Origin: Rhizobium ruizarguesonis
GTDB lineage: Bacteria; Pseudomonadota; Alphaproteobacteria; Rhizobiales; Rhizobiaceae
Direction of reading: 5' to 3'
Assembly: GCF_012349115.1 (NCBI RefSeq)
Contig: NZ_PQIG01000067.1
Coordinates: forward strand, 124,001 to 188,000
Length of the DNA stretch: 64,000 nt
Position 1 is the first letter of the stretch. Every line of letters starts with the position of its first letter. Below, piece by piece: positions 55,306-63,986 of this stretch. The notes under the pieces were generated by a model, which was not told the origin of the DNA, did no database searches, and saw only the letters and a program-made list of their open reading frames with translations. Made by a program: the position numbers and the translations under genes.

Positions 55306-55469
55306 CTTATCCTCCATGGAATTAACGTCCCGCGGCAGTTCAGCCGGGCAAAACCGCACTCGCACCATCGCAGCCATCCGCGATTGCCTCGTGCTCTTCT
55401 TCAGGAAAATTGCGGTGGATGCGCCGCGCGTCCCACAGGACGCTCCATCACTTTCACGGCGCAGATCCT

Positions 55470-55499
55470 TTTCCGAAAATCGATCTCGATTTTCGGAAA
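55470..55499. repeat. Long palindrome, likely dispersed rhizobial element
   Basis: TTTCCGAAAATCGA (55470-55483) and TCGATTTTCGGAAA (55486-55499) form a perfect 14-bp inverted repeat with two central bases. The pattern resembles short intergenic palindromes common in rhizobial genomes (from memory, not searched). Confidence 0.6.
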
Positions 55500-55566
55500 C
55501 TGTGCGCTAGCTGCTGTTGATTGTCGCCAGCATCTCAACCTCCCAGGTTCTGGCCTCCCAAGCTGT

Positions 55567-55599
55567 GGCTTGACATCAAATCAAAGTAACTTAATCTAA
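55567..55599 (+). promoter_or_regulatory. Promoter/operator block for CUT1 operon (regulon site B)
   Basis: TTGACA (55570-55575), 16-base spacer, TAATCT (55592-55597), with near-palindrome AAGTAACTT (55584-55592) overlapping the -10. It matches the block upstream of GH38 (43746-43778, opposite strand) at 30 of 33 positions. Its position about 80 bases before the binding-protein start suits a repressor site. Confidence 0.75.
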
Positions 55600-55675
55600 T
55601 TAATGCAGCACGGAAATGAGGAGAGGTCAACTGACCGCCAGGCTGTATCCGTTCAAAATGGGGAGGAGACCCATC

Positions 55676-56974
55676 ATGAAGAGCGCCACCGTCAGCGCAT
55701 TTGCGCTGAGCACTATGTTATTTTCAGCATCCGTTTCATTTGCCCAGGAACTTGCCACGAAGGACAGGATCGGCCTTGCCGATGCGCCAAAATCCCTCGT
55801 CGTCCGTCTGACGAACGACAGTCCCAACAATTCGGATCCGGCGATCGCCGAGGGCTATCAGAAGCTCTTCGTCGATTTCATCAAGAAGCATCCGGACTGG
55901 AAATTGCAGATGCAATTCATGTCCTCGGACATCGGCACGGAACAGGCCAAGATGCTGGAGCAGGCCAAGGCCGGCAACGCGCCTGACTGCGCTGCTGTCG
56001 ACTCCTTCGTCCTCTCGCAGTTCATGGTCAATCATGTGCTTGCGGACTTCACGCCATATTTTTCGAAGGAAGAAGTGGACGACCTGTTCCCCTTCATCCG
56101 CAGCGGCATCACCGATAAGGACCAGACGGTCCGCGCCTGGTGGTGGGATACGGACCTTCGTGTGCTCTACCGCAACAAGTCGATCGTTGCCGATGCGCCG
56201 CAGACATGGGACGACCTGAAAAAGGCCGCGCTCGCCTCCACCAAGGAAGGCATGGAAGGCGTTCTCTTCAACGGCGGGCGCTGGGAAGGGACGACATTCG
56301 ACTGGCTCGCGAATTATTGGGCGCTGGGCGGCAAGCTCGTCGACGACTCGGGCAAGCCGGTATTCGGCGAAGGCGAAAACAAGGAGAAATTCCTGAAGGC
56401 GCTGAATTATTTCAAGGATCTCGTCGATTCCGGTGCCGCGCCCAAGCGCGTCAGCACGATCGCGAATTACGACGATATGAATGCTGCGGCCGCAGCGGCG
56501 ACGACGGCGCTCTTCATCGGCGGCAACTGGCAATATGCGCAGCTGAAGGCCACGCTCGACGAGGACGAGTTCAACAATTGGACCTTCTCGCCGATCCCCG
56601 GCCCCAGCGCCGATCAGCGTTCGACCGGCACCGGCGGCTGGACGATCGCCTCCTTCAGCAAGGACAAGGACAAGGTCGAGATGTGCGCCAACCTCGCACG
56701 CGAGGTCTATATGGGACCGGCTAACGCGCTGCAGCAGCAGTTGCCGACCAGGAAATCACTGTTCGACAAATATGAGGTCTTCTCCACCGAAGCCAACAAG
56801 ACCTTCGCCAAGGCTCTGGTCGACGGACAGGCACGCCCGGGTGTACCGATCTATCCCGAAATCTCGAACCAGATCCAGATCATGATGGGCGACGTGCTTT
56901 CGGGGACGAAAAAGCCGGAAGACGCTTTGAATGCCGCCTTCAATGCGGCGCTGGAGGCTTACAAGCGTCTCTAG
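55676..56974 (+). CDS. CUT1 ABC transporter sugar-binding protein
   Basis: 432 residues. The signal peptide is 'MKSATVSAFALSTMLFSASVSFAQ', and the binding-protein fold shows 'MQFMSSDIGTEQAKMLEQAKAGNAPDCAAVDSFVLSQF', 'LRVLYRNKSIVADAPQTWDDLKKAALAS' and 'FIGGNWQYAQLK'. The frame is open upstream, but GGGGAGGAG lies before ATG 55676. It is the first gene of an operon with two permeases, ROK, isomerase and ATPase. Co-regulation with an alpha-mannosidase suggests a mannoside ligand (inference). Confidence 0.94.
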   Translation: MKSATVSAFALSTMLFSASVSFAQELATKDRIGLADAPKSLVVRLTNDSPNNSDPAIAEGYQKLFVDFIKKHPDWKLQMQFMSSDIGTEQAKMLEQAKAGNAPDCAAVDSFVLSQFMVNHVLADFTPYFSKEEVDDLFPFIRSGITDKDQTVRAWWWDTDLRVLYRNKSIVADAPQTWDDLKKAALASTKEGMEGVLFNGGRWEGTTFDWLANYWALGGKLVDDSGKPVFGEGENKEKFLKALNYFKDLVDSGAAPKRVSTIANYDDMNAAAAAATTALFIGGNWQYAQLKATLDEDEFNNWTFSPIPGPSADQRSTGTGGWTIASFSKDKDKVEMCANLAREVYMGPANALQQQLPTRKSLFDKYEVFSTEANKTFAKALVDGQARPGVPIYPEISNQIQIMMGDVLSGTKKPEDALNAAFNAALEAYKRL

Positions 56975-56987
56975 TGCTTCCGACCGT

Positions 56988-57014
56988 GACGGCGCCTGCC
57001 CGCCAGGCGCCGTC
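56988..57014 (+). terminator. 11-bp intercistronic hairpin after sugar-binding protein gene
   Basis: GACGGCGCCTG (56988-56998), CCCGC loop, CAGGCGCCGTC (57004-57014): a perfect 11-bp GC-rich stem between the binding-protein stop and the permease start. No T tract. It is probably a message-stabilising or partial terminator element. Confidence 0.6.
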
Positions 57015-57044
57015 GACATTGCGAAACCCCGCACAGAGAAGCCA

Positions 57045-57974
57045 ATGAGCCCCATTGCCATCGAGGCTGACAGCCCGCCTCAAAGCAGAACGTTCATGCG
57101 CCGTTTCGCCGGTGCGCCCCTGCCCTGGATCATGCCCGTGATCGTCGTCATCGGCATCTTCTACCTTTACCCCGTCATCGACGTTTTCAGGCTTTCATTC
57201 ACCAATGCCACGCTGATCGGCGACAATCAGGATTATACGCTGGGGTCGATCACCAATGCGTTGAGCTCGCCGCAGCTGCCCGACATTTTATGGGCGACCC
57301 TGATCTTCGTCGGCGGCAGCGTCATCGGTCAGCAGATCTTGGGCCTTGCGGTCGCTGTCGTGGTCATCCGCGGCGAAAAGCGCGGCCTGTTCGGCACCAC
57401 AATTCTGAGGACGACGGCGCTGGTTGCCTGGGTCGTTCCGGGAATTGCCGGCGGCATCATCTGGCAGATGCTCTTTTCCGAAGCGCCTTATGGTGCGCTG
57501 AACAGCATTCTGAGGCTGATGCACATGCCTGTTGTCGCCTGGCTCTCGGATCCTGCTATTGCGCCGTGGTCCACCCTCATTTCCAACATATGGCGCGGCA
57601 CCGCATTTTCGATGGTCGTCATGTATGCGGCGCTGAAGTCGATCGATCCCTCGCTCTATGAAGCGGCCGAGGTCGACGGTGCGACGGCATCACAGCAGTT
57701 TTTCTTCGTCACGCTTCCGCAGCTGCGCGCGGCGATCCTCGTCAACATGATCCTCATTACGATCCAGACGGTGAATACCTTCGATGCGATCATCACGCTG
57801 ACGGGCGGCGGTCCGGGGCGTGCGACCGAGGTCATCTCGCTCTACGTCTTCAATATCGTCTTTAGAAACTACGACCTGTCCGGCGGCAGCGTGCTCTCCG
57901 TGCTCATGCTGATCATCAGCCTCGGGCTTGCCTTCGTCTACGCGTCGTTCCTGCCGAAGGAGGAAGAGCAATGA
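57045..57974 (+). CDS. CUT1 ABC transporter permease (MalF/UgpA class)
   Basis: 309 residues. The frame is open to 56931, but ATG 57045 follows the hairpin and begins a soluble tail before the first helix 'PWIMPVIVVIGIFYLYPVIDVFRLSF'. The EAA loop is 'SIDPSLYEAAEVDGATASQQFFFVTLPQLRAAI', with 'TVNTFDAIITLTGGGPGRATEVISLYVF' typical of MalF-class proteins. It overlaps the next permease by four bases. Confidence 0.94.
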   Translation: MSPIAIEADSPPQSRTFMRRFAGAPLPWIMPVIVVIGIFYLYPVIDVFRLSFTNATLIGDNQDYTLGSITNALSSPQLPDILWATLIFVGGSVIGQQILGLAVAVVVIRGEKRGLFGTTILRTTALVAWVVPGIAGGIIWQMLFSEAPYGALNSILRLMHMPVVAWLSDPAIAPWSTLISNIWRGTAFSMVVMYAALKSIDPSLYEAAEVDGATASQQFFFVTLPQLRAAILVNMILITIQTVNTFDAIITLTGGGPGRATEVISLYVFNIVFRNYDLSGGSVLSVLMLIISLGLAFVYASFLPKEEEQ

Positions 57975-58813
57975 GCGGACGGACCGGAACGCGGCTCGGC
58001 GATGCCATGAGCTATCTGTTCATGCTGGTAATGTTCGTATTCTTCGCCGGCCCCCTCACCTATCTCCTGTCGATGGCGATGCGCGACAAGCGCGAGATCT
58101 ATCGCGGCGCGGCGCGGTATATCCCAAACAATCCCACCATCGACAATTTCATCACCGTTTTGAACAACAGCTACTTTCCGATCTATCTCTGGAACGGCCT
58201 CAAGCTTGCCGCCCTCAGCGGACTGGGCGTCCTCATCGTCGCACTGCCCGCGGCATACGCCTTTTCCCGATTTCAATTCCGGGGCAAGGGCCTGTCGATG
58301 ATGGGGCTGCTGCTTTTCCAGATGATCTCGCCGCTCGTCATTATGGTGCCGCTCTACCGCTACATGAACCGCCTCGGCCTGCTGGATACGCATTTTGCCG
58401 TCGTCATGGTCTATATCGCGCTGGGCGTTCCGCTGGCGACATGGCTCCTGAAGAGCACGGTCGACGGCATTCCGCGCAGCCTCGACGAGGCGGCCATGAT
58501 CGATGGCTGCAACAGGTTTTCCGTCTTCTGGCGCATCATTCTGCCATTATCGGCGCCGGGCATAGCCTCGGTCTTCATCATCACGGTGATTGCCGGCTGG
58601 TCGCAATTTCTGGTGCCTTTTCTGTTGCTCACGAAAAATGATCTGATGCCGATCGGCGTCGGGATCTTTAACTTCCGCGGCATGCAGACCGACTCGTCCA
58701 TCCAACTGCTTGCCGCCGCCTGCCTGATCGCGGTCGTTCCGGCGATCGTCGCCTTCCTGTCGCTCCAGCGGCTGATCCTCGGTGCGATGACCAGTGGCGC
58801 CGTCAAGGGATGA
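57971..58813 (+). CDS. CUT1 ABC transporter permease (MalG class)
   Basis: 280 residues. The first helix is 'LFMLVMFVFFAGPLTYLLSMAM', and the EAA loop 'VDGIPRSLDEAAMIDGCNRFSVFWRIILPLSAPGI' is followed by 'FIITVIAGWSQFLVPFLLLT'. GGAGG precedes the ATG, and it overlaps the ROK gene by four bases. It pairs with the 57045 permease. Confidence 0.94.
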   Translation: MSGRTGTRLGDAMSYLFMLVMFVFFAGPLTYLLSMAMRDKREIYRGAARYIPNNPTIDNFITVLNNSYFPIYLWNGLKLAALSGLGVLIVALPAAYAFSRFQFRGKGLSMMGLLLFQMISPLVIMVPLYRYMNRLGLLDTHFAVVMVYIALGVPLATWLLKSTVDGIPRSLDEAAMIDGCNRFSVFWRIILPLSAPGIASVFIITVIAGWSQFLVPFLLLTKNDLMPIGVGIFNFRGMQTDSSIQLLAAACLIAVVPAIVAFLSLQRLILGAMTSGAVKG

Positions 58814-60087
58814 GCGGTTCAGCCGATGCGCAAGGAAGGATTTCGGGCATGAACCAGACACTCGGCGCCAGGCTGTCCCCGGATCTGACCGGCGCCAATG
58901 TCGAAGATGCAGGTGAGCACAACAGGGCCGTCGTCCTGCGCTGCATCCATCGCCAGGCGCCGATTTCGCGCGCCGAAATCGCCAGGCGGACGGGTTTTAC
59001 CAAACCGGCGATCGCCCGGATCGTCGATCGCCTGCTGGATGAGGGCCTGATCATGGAAGCCCGCCGACGGCATGGGCTGAGAGGCCAGCCGGCGATCGAA
59101 CTCGAAATCAATCCGGATGCCTGCTTTGCCATCGGCATCAACATCGATCGCGACCATCTGACGATCCTGGCCGTCGATGCCGTCGGCAATGTCCGCGCCC
59201 GTGTGCATCATGAGAAACGTTTCATCCTGCCGGCGGAATTCCTGCAGCTCACGGCCGATGCGATTTCGCATTTCCAGCGCAGCCGGCTCATCGACGACGC
59301 GCGCCTGGCCGGCATCGGTCTGGCGATGCCGGATTGGCTTGGCGAGATTTCGCTCCTCGGCAAGCCCGAGGCTTATGAGGAATGGACGGCATTCGATGTG
59401 CGCGCCGCACTGGAGAACCTGACGCAGCATCCCGTCTTCATCGAAAACGAAGCCAATGCCGCAGCCCTTGCCGAACTCGATTATGGACTGGGTGCTGAAA
59501 GTAGCAGCTTCTTCTACATCGCCATCAATCCATGCCCGGGCGGCGGCCTCGTGCTCGACGGCAACGGTCATCGTGGCGCCATGGGCCTCAGCGGTGAAAT
59601 TGGCTGGCTTCCGATTGCCGATGGCGGGGACGGGAAGGCCCATAAGGTCCAGCTTCTCGGCGAGATATTCTCGCTGTTCTTCCTCTATGATTTTCTTGCG
59701 CGGCATGGCGTCGAGGTGAGTGTTCCGCACGATCTCCTGACGCTGGATGCGCATGGCAGGCGCCTCGTGTCGCAATGGCTGAAGGAAATGAGCGCGCATC
59801 TGGCCGTCGCCGTCAAGCATATCGGCATGGTCGTCGACCCCGACGCCGTCCTCGTCGGCGGCAGATTGCCGATCCGCATCGTCGACGAGTTGCTGCGCTA
59901 TGTGCACGAGCATCTCGATGCCGAGGACACCAACCTCCCCTCGCTTCATCGCGCCTCGCTCGGAGAGGATGCCTCTGCCATGGGGGCGGCGGTCATGCCG
60001 ATGGCAGCAGCCCTCATGCTCGCATCGGCGGACGCGGCTCAACGCACACGTTCGCCACTCAAGAACATGGATCGCCTGAACAGTTGA
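58810..60087 (+). CDS. ROK-family transcriptional regulator inside the importer operon
   Basis: 425 residues. The HTH is 'NRAVVLRCIHRQAPISRAEIARRTGFTKPAIARIVDRLLDEGLIMEAR', and ROK core segments are 'AIGINIDRDHLTILAVDAVG', 'IENEANAAALAELDYGLGAE' and 'GHRGAMGLSGEIGWLPI'. The ROK zinc-binding Cys cluster is not present. ATG 58810 overlaps the permease stop; ATG 58850 is not in frame. As part of the operon it is the best candidate repressor for sites 43746 and 55567 (inference). About 47 bases separate it from the isomerase gene. Confidence 0.9.
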   Translation: MSGSADAQGRISGMNQTLGARLSPDLTGANVEDAGEHNRAVVLRCIHRQAPISRAEIARRTGFTKPAIARIVDRLLDEGLIMEARRRHGLRGQPAIELEINPDACFAIGINIDRDHLTILAVDAVGNVRARVHHEKRFILPAEFLQLTADAISHFQRSRLIDDARLAGIGLAMPDWLGEISLLGKPEAYEEWTAFDVRAALENLTQHPVFIENEANAAALAELDYGLGAESSSFFYIAINPCPGGGLVLDGNGHRGAMGLSGEIGWLPIADGGDGKAHKVQLLGEIFSLFFLYDFLARHGVEVSVPHDLLTLDAHGRRLVSQWLKEMSAHLAVAVKHIGMVVDPDAVLVGGRLPIRIVDELLRYVHEHLDAEDTNLPSLHRASLGEDASAMGAAVMPMAAALMLASADAAQRTRSPLKNMDRLNS

Positions 60088-60106
60088 AACGGCCGGCAAG
60101 GCCCAC

Positions 60107-60142
60107 GGATTTTGGTGAAGATGGGAGGATTTTGGTGAAGAT
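60107..60142 (+). repeat. Direct repeat spanning the isomerase start
   Basis: GGATTTTGGTGAAGAT occurs at 60107-60122 and 60127-60142, period 20. The second copy carries the GTG start of the isomerase and follows a GGGAGG. The first copy's GTG runs into a stop after 7 codons, so only the second is productive. Confidence 0.6.
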
Positions 60143-60989
60143 CGGCTTTTACACCTCGACATTCAACGATCGCCCCCTGGAGGAGGTGGTGGATTTCGCC
60201 GCATCGGCCGGTTTCGACGCCATCGAGATCGATGTCGGCGGCCATATCAAGACGCCGGATCGTGTGGAGGCCGCCGTCGCGCTCGCACGCAGCCGCGACC
60301 TCTTCGTGTCGTCAATTACCTATTTCGGCAATCAACTCGATGCCGACCGGGCAAAACGAAAGGCACTTCGGGAAAGGACCGCCGAATTTGCCGGCGCGAT
60401 CGGTGAAGCGGGCGTCCCGATCTTCGTGATCTTCCCGGGCCGGGACGACACCGCAAGCGACGAAGCCAACTACGATGACTTCGCCGATTTCGCCAACGGC
60501 CTGATCGCTGAGACGCAGCCCTTTGGCCTCACCTTCGCAATCGAGAACTGGCCGGGTCCGAAGGACAATTTCATCGGTACGACGCCGAAAGGATGGCAGG
60601 AGCTTTTTCAAAGGATCGAGAACCCCCGCTTCGGCCTGGAATTCGATCCCTCGCACCTCATTCGCATCGGCGTCGATCCCTATCAGGCGATGGAGGCGGT
60701 GAAGGATCGCATCGCCATCCTTCACGCCAAGGACACGGCAATCAATGCGGAGAGCCTGCAGGCTGTCGGCTATCACGGCAAGGGCTGGTGGCAATACAAG
60801 CTGCCCGGGCTCGGCCTCATCGATTGGCCGAGGTTTCTGCGCCAGGCCAGCGGGGCTGGCTTCGACGGCACGCTGTCGATCGAACACGAGGATGCCGCCT
60901 ATGGCTGGCCGGGCAAGGACTTAGCCGCGCGCAAAGACGGCGAGCGCCTCGGCCTCGATTATTTGAGAAATGTCCTGAGCGGACTTTGA
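60135..60989 (+). CDS. Sugar phosphate isomerase/epimerase family protein
   Basis: 284 residues, TIM barrel of the xylose-isomerase-like (AP endonuclease 2) type. 'KIGFYTSTFNDRPLEEVVDFAASAGFDAIEIDVGG' starts the barrel. Metal-binding acids are likely in 'FAIENWPGP', 'GLEFDPSHLIRIG', 'AILHAKDTAI' and 'LSIEHEDAAYG'. It begins with GTG 60135 because no ATG is available and GGGAGG lies 8 bases upstream. It probably isomerises or epimerises the sugar made from the imported mannoside; exact reaction unknown. Confidence 0.85.
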   Translation: MKIGFYTSTFNDRPLEEVVDFAASAGFDAIEIDVGGHIKTPDRVEAAVALARSRDLFVSSITYFGNQLDADRAKRKALRERTAEFAGAIGEAGVPIFVIFPGRDDTASDEANYDDFADFANGLIAETQPFGLTFAIENWPGPKDNFIGTTPKGWQELFQRIENPRFGLEFDPSHLIRIGVDPYQAMEAVKDRIAILHAKDTAINAESLQAVGYHGKGWWQYKLPGLGLIDWPRFLRQASGAGFDGTLSIEHEDAAYGWPGKDLAARKDGERLGLDYLRNVLSGL

Positions 60990-61011
60990 TGGCAATTTCG
61001 GGAGGACGGCA

Positions 61012-62073
61012 ATGGCCCATGTTTCGGTCAACAATGCGCGCAAGGATTACGGCGCGTTCAAAGCCATCAAAGGCGTATCGGTCGACATTGGCGACGGCGA
61101 GTTCGTCGTTCTGGTCGGTCCCTCGGGCTGCGGCAAATCCACGCTTTTGCGGATGATTGCCGGCCTCGAGGGTATCACCTCAGGGCAGATCCAGATCGGC
61201 AAGCATATCGTCAACGAGCTTGCGCCCAAGGACCGGGACATCGCCATGGTGTTCCAGAATTATGCGCTCTATCCGCACATGACCGTTGCGAAGAATATGG
61301 GCTTTTCGTTGCGGCTGAAACGAATGCCGCGGACGGAGATCGATCAGCGGGTCGGCAACGCCGCGAAGATCCTTGGTCTCGAAAGTCTCCTGGAGAGATA
61401 TCCCAAGCAACTGTCGGGCGGCCAGAGACAGCGCGTGGCGATGGGGCGGGCAATCGTGCGCGACCCGGCCGTCTTCCTCTTCGACGAGCCCCTGTCGAAC
61501 CTCGATGCCAAGCTCAGGGTCCAGATGCGCTCCGAGATCAAGGAACTGCATCAACGGCTGCAGACGACCACCATCTATGTCACCCACGACCAGATCGAAG
61601 CCATGACCATGGCCGACAAGATCGTCGTCATGAAGGACGGCCTGATCGAGCAGTCGGGCTCTCCGCTGGAATTATACGATCGTCCGAACAACCTTTTCGT
61701 CGCCGGCTTCATCGGCTCCCCGGCGATGAATTTCATCAGCGGCAACATGACGGAAGACGGGTTTCGAACCGCCGACGGCCTGCTCCTGCCGAGCGAGCGC
61801 CGTCCGCCTGAAGCCGTGATCTACGGCATTCGTCCCGAGCATATCCGGTTGGACCCGGGCGGCATCGAGGTAACGACCGTGGTCGTCGAGCCGACGGGTT
61901 CGGAAACGCTCGTCATCGTCCGGCTGGGAACGCAGACGCTCACCTGCGTCTTCAGGGAACGGATCAGGGCCGCCCCCGGCGAGGTGCTGAGGATTGCACC
62001 AATCCATGATGCGGTTCACCTGTTTGCCGGAAACGAGCAGCGGATCACCTCAGGCGAAACCCCGTTGAACTGA
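61012..62073 (+). CDS. CUT1 ABC transporter ATP-binding protein (UgpC class)
   Basis: 353 residues. Walker A is at 36-44 (GPSGCGKST), Q-loop 'MVFQNYALYPHMTV', signature 'LSGGQRQRVAMGRAI', 'VFLFDEPLSNLDAKL', 'TIYVTHDQIEAMTMAD', then a TOBE regulatory domain ('IGSPAMNFISGNM' on). GGGAGG precedes the ATG. It energises the 57045/57971 permeases although three genes lie between, so the operon runs 55676-62073. Confidence 0.95.
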   Translation: MAHVSVNNARKDYGAFKAIKGVSVDIGDGEFVVLVGPSGCGKSTLLRMIAGLEGITSGQIQIGKHIVNELAPKDRDIAMVFQNYALYPHMTVAKNMGFSLRLKRMPRTEIDQRVGNAAKILGLESLLERYPKQLSGGQRQRVAMGRAIVRDPAVFLFDEPLSNLDAKLRVQMRSEIKELHQRLQTTTIYVTHDQIEAMTMADKIVVMKDGLIEQSGSPLELYDRPNNLFVAGFIGSPAMNFISGNMTEDGFRTADGLLLPSERRPPEAVIYGIRPEHIRLDPGGIEVTTVVVEPTGSETLVIVRLGTQTLTCVFRERIRAAPGEVLRIAPIHDAVHLFAGNEQRITSGETPLN

Positions 62074-62108
62074 CCCGGCCGATTGCCCCTCCCCTTCGGC
62101 CGGCGCCA

Positions 62109-62137
62109 GCCGGGGGCGCGTTTTCCGCGCCCCCGGC
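62109..62137. terminator. Strong hairpin between importer operon and chemotaxis gene
   Basis: GCCGGGGGCGCG (62109-62120), TTTTC loop, CGCGCCCCCGGC (62126-62137): a perfect 12-bp stem between convergent genes. No T tract beyond the loop. It is probably a bidirectional terminator. Confidence 0.65.
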
Positions 62138-62180
62138 CCCGAAAGCTCTCAGTCCTGCACCGGCCGTTTTCAGGCTCCGC

Positions 62181-63986
62181 TCAGGCCGCGTCGCGATATG
62201 TCCGGGTGTTGGCTTGCGCCCTGCCCAATTCGAACTGCGTGACCAGTTCGCGCAGGCGCTCGGCCTCGCTGGCGAGCGTGACGCTGGCGGCTGTGGTTTC
62301 CTCCACCATCGAGGCGTTCTGCTGGGTCACCTGGTCGAGCTGGCCCATGGCCGAATTGACCTCCGACAGATTCGTCGCCTGTTCACGCGCCGAGGCCGCC
62401 AGCGCTTCCATGCGCTGATTGATATCGGCGATGAAGCGGCCGATGTCACCAAGCGCTGCGCCGGTGTGGCTGACCAGTTCGACGCCGCTGGCGACGTTGG
62501 CGGATGCCCGCCCGATCAGGTCCTTGATCTCCTTGGCGGCCTGGGCCGAGCGTTGCGCGAGTTCGCGCACTTCATGGGCGACGACGGCGAAACCCTTGCC
62601 GGCTTCGCCGGCGCGGGCAGCCTCGACGCCGGCATTGAGCGCCAGCAAATTGGTCTGGAAGGCAATCTGATCGATGACGCTGATGATGTTGTTGATCTGC
62701 TTGGACGATTCCTGGATCTGATCCATCGCCTCGACTGTCTGGGCCACCACCTTGCCTGACGCCATGGCGCTGCGATTGGCATTGTCGGCGACGCTGCGGG
62801 CCTCTTTGGCGATCTCGAAAGCTTCCGTGACCTTGGCGGTTACGGCGTTCAGCGCCGCGGCAGTCTGTTCGAGCGTCGCAGCCTGCCGTTCGGTGCGGCC
62901 GGAGAGTTCGTTGGAGCCGTTGCTGATCTCGCGAGTGCCTGAATTGATGATCGATACGCTTTCGGAAACGGAAAGGAGCGTATCGCCGAGTTGCTTGACG
63001 GAGGCGTTGAAATCATGCCTGAGCGGTTCGAATTCCGGCGCGAACGCGTCCGACAGCTGGAAGGCGAGATCGCCCTGGGCGAGGCGCTTCAGCCCGGCGG
63101 CAAGGCCTGACGTGGCGATCGTCAACCGTTCCGCCGCGCTCCGCTCCGCCTGCTCCTGGTCCGCCAGCCGGTTTGCTTCTGCCAGGCGACGGTTCTCCTC
63201 GGCCTCGCTTTCGAGCTCGGCGCGGGCGATGGCGTTCTGGCGGAAGACTTCGACCGAACCGGCCATCAGGCCGATTTCGTCGCGGCGCCCTGCGTAGGGG
63301 ATTGCCTTGTCCGTCTCGCCGGCTGCGAGTTCCTGCATGGATTGGGTGATGCGCTGGATCGGGCGTGACACATGCCGGGCGATGGCGATGAGAATGCCGA
63401 GGCCGACGAGCGCGGCAATGCCCGCCAATGCCAATTCGGTTTCGATTTTCGATTCCAGGGCGCTGCCGGCGGCGGCGACGCTCTCGGTTGCTATTTTATC
63501 GACGATCGCGTTGACGGCGACAATCCCGGTCAGGATCGCCTGCTGCGAGCGCGCCAGCTTTTCGGCTGTCGGGACCTCGTCTGCCTGCTGCAGCCCGAGA
63601 CTGATCCTGACGTCCTTTTCCCAGACATCATGGGCCTGGCGGAGTGACTGCACGCCCTCGGTCAGCGAACCGGCGAGATCGACGCGGCCGAGCTCATCGA
63701 GCGACTGCACCAGCGCTCCATTGCTCTCATCGAACCCGGCCTTGACCTCGGCCGCCGGGACGAAATTCGTCATCGAAAGCACCCGGTCCACGACGGAGGT
63801 CGCATCCTTGAACTGCCGTTCGATATGGGCGGAGACCATCTTGGCGTTCACCGCTTCCTGCACCACCGCGGCGACCTGGGTCTGGCCGACGATCGCCTGA
63901 TAGCCGATCAGGAATGCGCTGCCGAAGCCGACGATGATCGTAGCCACCATGGGCACGAGAATCTGCATGCGTATGGAGAGTTTCAT
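62181..63986 (-). CDS. Methyl-accepting chemotaxis protein
   Basis: 601 residues. An N-terminal membrane helix ([22 protein letters not shown]) leads to a periplasmic helical-bundle sensor (about 35-185) and a second helix ([19 protein letters not shown]). HAMP regions follow ('[39 protein letters not shown]' and a second HAMP-like stretch '[18 protein letters not shown]'), then the signalling tip '[48 protein letters not shown]'. GAGG lies 8 bases before ATG 63986. It senses an unknown ligand; its place beside sugar importers suggests a nutrient. Confidence 0.95.
   Translation of the reverse strand: MKLSIRMQILVPMVATIIVGFGSAFLIGYQAIVGQTQVAAVVQEAVNAKMVSAHIERQFKDATSVVDRVLSMTNFVPAAEVKAGFDESNGALVQSLDELGRVDLAGSLTEGVQSLRQAHDVWEKDVRISLGLQQADEVPTAEKLARSQQAILTGIVAVNAIVDKIATESVAAAGSALESKIETELALAGIAALVGLGILIAIARHVSRPIQRITQSMQELAAGETDKAIPYAGRRDEIGLMAGSVEVFRQNAIARAELESEAEENRRLAEANRLADQEQAERSAAERLTIATSGLAAGLKRLAQGDLAFQLSDAFAPEFEPLRHDFNASVKQLGDTLLSVSESVSIINSGTREISNGSNELSGRTERQAATLEQTAAALNAVTAKVTEAFEIAKEARSVADNANRSAMASGKVVAQTVEAMDQIQESSKQINNIISVIDQIAFQTNLLALNAGVEAARAGEAGKGFAVVAHEVRELAQRSAQAAKEIKDLIGRASANVASGVELVSHTGAALGDIGRFIADINQRMEALAASAREQATNLSEVNSAMGQLDQVTQQNASMVEETTAASVTLASEAERLRELVTQFELGRAQANTRTYRDAA

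Larger units (their letters stand above)
55306..55675. other. 370-base divergent regulatory gap
   Basis: Separates the Gfo/Idh gene (minus) from the binding-protein gene (plus). It contains the 14-bp palindrome at 55470-55499 and the shared promoter/operator block at 55567-55599. No further coding sequence is supported; the Gfo/Idh promoter must lie here too. Confidence 0.7.

Noticed and set aside
58819..60162. 447-codon minus-strand open frame
   Set aside because: It is antisense to the operon ROK regulator, which has a clear HTH and ROK core and an ATGA overlap with the upstream permease.
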